Shown here piece after piece: positions 63,199-64,000 of a DNA stretch of 64,000 bases (position 1 is its first letter; each line of letters begins with the position of its first letter). The notes under the pieces are model-generated. The model did no database searches and had not been told where the DNA came from. It saw only the letters and a program-made list of their open reading frames with translations. The position numbers and the translations under genes were made by a program. Source of the stretch: Paenibacillus sp. LHD-117 (GTDB lineage: Bacteria; Bacillota; Bacilli; Paenibacillales; Paenibacillaceae); NCBI RefSeq assembly GCF_030929555.1, contig NZ_JAVFVT010000017.1, positions 62,001 through 126,000 on the forward strand, written 5' to 3'.

Positions 63199-64000
63199 TC
63201 AGCGGTTCACTTCATTATATACATCCCGCTTCGGCAACCCGCGATCCGTCGCCACCTGCTTAATCGCATCCTTGCGGTTCATCGTTGCTTCGTAATGGGC
63301 CACATGCGCCTCCAGCTCAAGCTCAGACCACCAGGCGCCTGCCGATGGGTCAGCTCCCGCTCCCGCTTCCGCTTCGCTTACTCCTTCCGCAACGATACAA
63401 AACTCGCCGAGCGGCTGATGTTCTTCGAACCAAGCGATGCACTCCGAGACCGTCCCCCTCAGCGCCTCTTCATGTCTCTTCGTTAGTTCGCGGATGACTG
63501 CGATCCTGCGATCCCCAAGCGTCTGTGCCATTCCATCCAGCGTCTTCTTGATCCGATGAGGCGATTCGTAGAAAATCAGCGTCGCCTGAAGAGCCGACAG
63601 CTCGTCCAGCCACTTGAGCAGCGATTTTTTTTCCCGCGGCGGGAATCCCGCGAATAAGAATCGCTCGGTCGGCAAGCCGGACATGATAAGCGCCGACAGG
63701 GCCGCATTCGCGCCCGGAATCGGGATGACCGAGATATCGTGCTGAGCCGCCTCTCTTACCAGATCCGCTCCCGGATCGGAAATCGCCGGCAAGCCGGCAT
63801 CGCTGACGAGCGCAATCGATTGCCCTTCGAGCAGAAGGCGGATAAGCTCCGGTCCGCTCGCTTCCTTATTATGTTCATGATAGCTGACGAGCCGCGTATG
63901 AATTTCGAAATGCGTAAGCAGCTTTCTCGTCTGGCGGGTATCCTCTGCCGCGATCAGGTCTACTTCCTTGAGCGTTCGGATCGCCCTCATCGTCATATCC
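63199..64000 (-). CDS. rsmI: 16S rRNA (cytidine-1402-2'-O)-methyltransferase (partial 5' end outside window)
   Basis: The visible part has AIRTLKEVDLIAAEDTRQTR, LISYHEHNKEASGPELIRL-type segments (LVSYHEHNKEAS), SDAGLPAISDPGADLVREA, PGANAALSALIMSGLPTERF and a C-terminal region KDAIKQVATDRGLPKRDVYN. RsmI methylates the ribose of C1402 in the decoding centre. The N-terminal residues (about 30) lie beyond 64000; the ATG at 63996 is internal. Confidence 0.93.
   Translation of the reverse strand, partial: DMTMRAIRTLKEVDLIAAEDTRQTRKLLTHFEIHTRLVSYHEHNKEASGPELIRLLLEGQSIALVSDAGLPAISDPGADLVREAAQHDISVIPIPGANAALSALIMSGLPTERFLFAGFPPREKKSLLKWLDELSALQATLIFYESPHRIKKTLDGMAQTLGDRRIAVIRELTKRHEEALRGTVSECIAWFEEHQPLGEFCIVAEGVSEAEAGAGADPSAGAWWSELELEAHVAHYEATMNRKDAIKQVATDRGLPKRDVYNEVNR

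Overview
The window looks like a chromosomal segment from a spore-forming, moderately GC-rich Firmicute of the Paenibacillaceae (Paenibacillus/Cohnella type). The evidence is the Bacillus-type gene order around spoVG, spoVT and spoIIE, several sporulation-only genes (spoIIE, yabP, yabQ, spoVT, fin, yabG, an sspF-like gene), an AbrB with a cysteine-rich tail, and a large secreted exoprotein. Nearly all genes are on the minus strand; the plus-strand exceptions are an AraC-type regulator, a TPR protein and abrB. Identifications rest on motif and family recognition by eye; no database search was run.

Region 1 (1-24.9 kb) is accessory. It holds a very large secreted protein with three lamin-tail domains and a calcineurin-like phosphoesterase (cut by the window start), a membrane-bound AraC-family regulator, and a tightly packed seven-gene operon (19377 down to 8524). 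The operon is a Gram-positive Pel-type exopolysaccharide locus: an epimerase-PelD fusion, a PelE-like protein, a DUF2194 deacetylase in the PelA position, PelF, PelG fused to a CotH-kinase domain, a VTC-domain protein and a DUF4956 membrane protein. Upstream lie a secreted parallel beta-helix protein, an ECF sigma/anti-sigma pair and an AT-rich TPR membrane protein. The PelG-CotH fusion, which carries a lipoprotein-like signal at its junction, and the joining of Pel export to the CotH/VTC/DUF4956 set are the best candidates for an undescribed system.

Region 2 (24.9-26.8 kb) is a group IIC intron with its maturase, inserted directly behind the rho-independent terminator of spoIIE.

Region 3 (26.9-64 kb) is the conserved sporulation/housekeeping cluster read backwards: spoIIE, S1-domain gene, divIC, yabQ, yabP, rqcP, HU, mazG, a SpoVB-like flippase, spoVT, then mfd, fin, pth, ctc, glmU, spoVG, ridA, purR, ispE, sspF-like, veg, yabG, rsmA, rnmV, yabE, tatD, a YwfO-like HD gene, abrB and rsmI (cut by the window end). 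Between spoVT and mfd sits an inserted block: urtABCDE (urea ABC transporter) under a promoter with two GlnR/TnrA-type boxes, a small ribbon-helix-helix gene with an SPFH gene, and a parvulin lipoprotein. Compared with Bacillus subtilis, prs is absent between glmU and ctc, and metS is absent next to tatD.

Regulatory signals include Spo0A boxes at abrB and spoIIE, a spoIIE promoter with the atypical 21-bp spacer, a sigma-H-type spoVG promoter, strong sigma-A promoters for veg and urtA, and many hairpin terminators. Three repeat families are present: a ~166-bp element with GTTCAAAAA termini (two full copies and a 31-bp remnant), a ~60-bp palindromic element (two copies), and a 52-bp tandem repeat beside mazG.
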